A stretch of 5,280 nucleotides of DNA from NCBI GenBank assembly GCA_029259935.1, contig JAJDEH010000214.1, forward strand, positions 1 through 5,280. The letters run 5' to 3'. The position numbers and the translations under genes are program-made. The notes under the pieces were generated by a model. It was not told where the DNA came from. It did no database searches and saw only the letters and a list, made by a program, of their open reading frames with translations. The DNA is from Planctomycetota bacterium. Lineage in GTDB: Bacteria; Planctomycetota; Planctomycetia; Pirellulales; Pirellulaceae. Shown here in pieces: positions 5,046-5,280 of the stretch (its first letter is position 1; each line of letters opens with the position of its first letter).

Positions 5046-5280
5046 ATGACAAGCCAAAATATTTGTGCGCTGCTGATTACAGCCGTCGCCACTTTCTGTC
5101 CAAGCTTGGCCGTTGCCGACGAGCCGCCTTCAGAACGCGATGTACGGCAGGCCATCGAGTTATTCCTCGACCAGCCCACGACACAGTTGGGCGGCGCTGC
5201 GGCGAGCGTCATGGTTGACTTTATGCATGGCAGCGATACCGTCCAGATCAAGATCACGCCTGACTACACACCATGGATGG
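5046..5280 (+). CDS. Exported protein of unknown function, 5' part only
   Basis: Seventy-eight residues are visible and the frame is still open at the window end. Residues 1-24 form a typical signal peptide: MTSQN, hydrophobic ICALLITAVATFCPSLAVA, then DEPPS, with an AVA-D cleavage site. The mature start has a helix SERDVRQAIELFLDQP (29-44), a small-residue segment LGGAAASVMVDFMHGSD (48-64), then a strand VQIKI (66-70) and TPDYTPWM. I do not recognise the family with confidence. The start is well placed: GAGGA 7 nt upstream and the signal peptide begins exactly there, although the frame extends upstream. A GC-rich hairpin separates it from the lipoprotein, so the two need not be co-transcribed. 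Confidence 0.7.
   Translation, partial: MTSQNICALLITAVATFCPSLAVADEPPSERDVRQAIELFLDQPTTQLGGAAASVMVDFMHGSDTVQIKITPDYTPWM

Noticed and set aside
4898..5257. Minus-strand ORF under the last gene.
   Set aside because: It is antisense to a gene with a clear signal peptide and Shine-Dalgarno sequence, and shows no motif of its own.

Overview
The window most likely comes from a planctomycete (Pirellulales-like) chromosome. Three things seen in the sequence suggest this. First, an exported WD40 protein carries a C-terminal SHD1 domain, a pairing I associate strongly with Planctomycetes. Second, a small membrane protein begins with the planctomycete-type N-terminus MDPNPYKSP. Third, a secreted 302-residue protein of unknown function looks like a family I know from planctomycete genomes. 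The lineage call rests on recognition; no search was run. There are no rRNA or tRNA genes, no CRISPR array, and no transposase or phage gene.

Layout from left to right. Positions 1-189 hold a hairpin and no convincing gene. A small NPY-type membrane protein (190-429) appears cut short by a -1 frameshift; its likely continuation lies in another frame up to 515. The WD40-SHD1 gene occupies 632-1861 and is followed by a bulged hairpin. A MmcQ/YjbR-family protein with a lysine-rich tail is at 1963-2355. The 2356-2499 gap contains a short palindrome and a doubtful 34-codon ORF. The secreted 302-residue protein (2500-3408) contains two diverged copies of one module. A small secreted protein (3408-3671) starts on its stop codon. 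Its 3' part runs 95 bp into the convergent gene for a six-helix membrane protein with a cytoplasmic zinc ribbon (4551 to 3577, minus strand). To the right of a divergent intergenic region lie a very short, possibly broken lipoprotein (4768-4929), a GC-rich hairpin, and the start of another exported protein (5046 to the window end).

Five of the eight main gene calls carry export signals and two more are membrane proteins, so the window is mostly cell-envelope or secreted functions; only the MmcQ/YjbR protein looks cytoplasmic. The only pair clearly expressed together is 2500/3408, joined by a 1-bp stop/start overlap and a strong Shine-Dalgarno sequence. I see no shared pathway among the others. 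I do not see a defence or mobile-element system. The most interesting points are the duplicated module in the 302-residue protein, its coupled and apparently truncated partner, the membrane-anchored zinc ribbon, and three genes that each look shortened or frameshifted.
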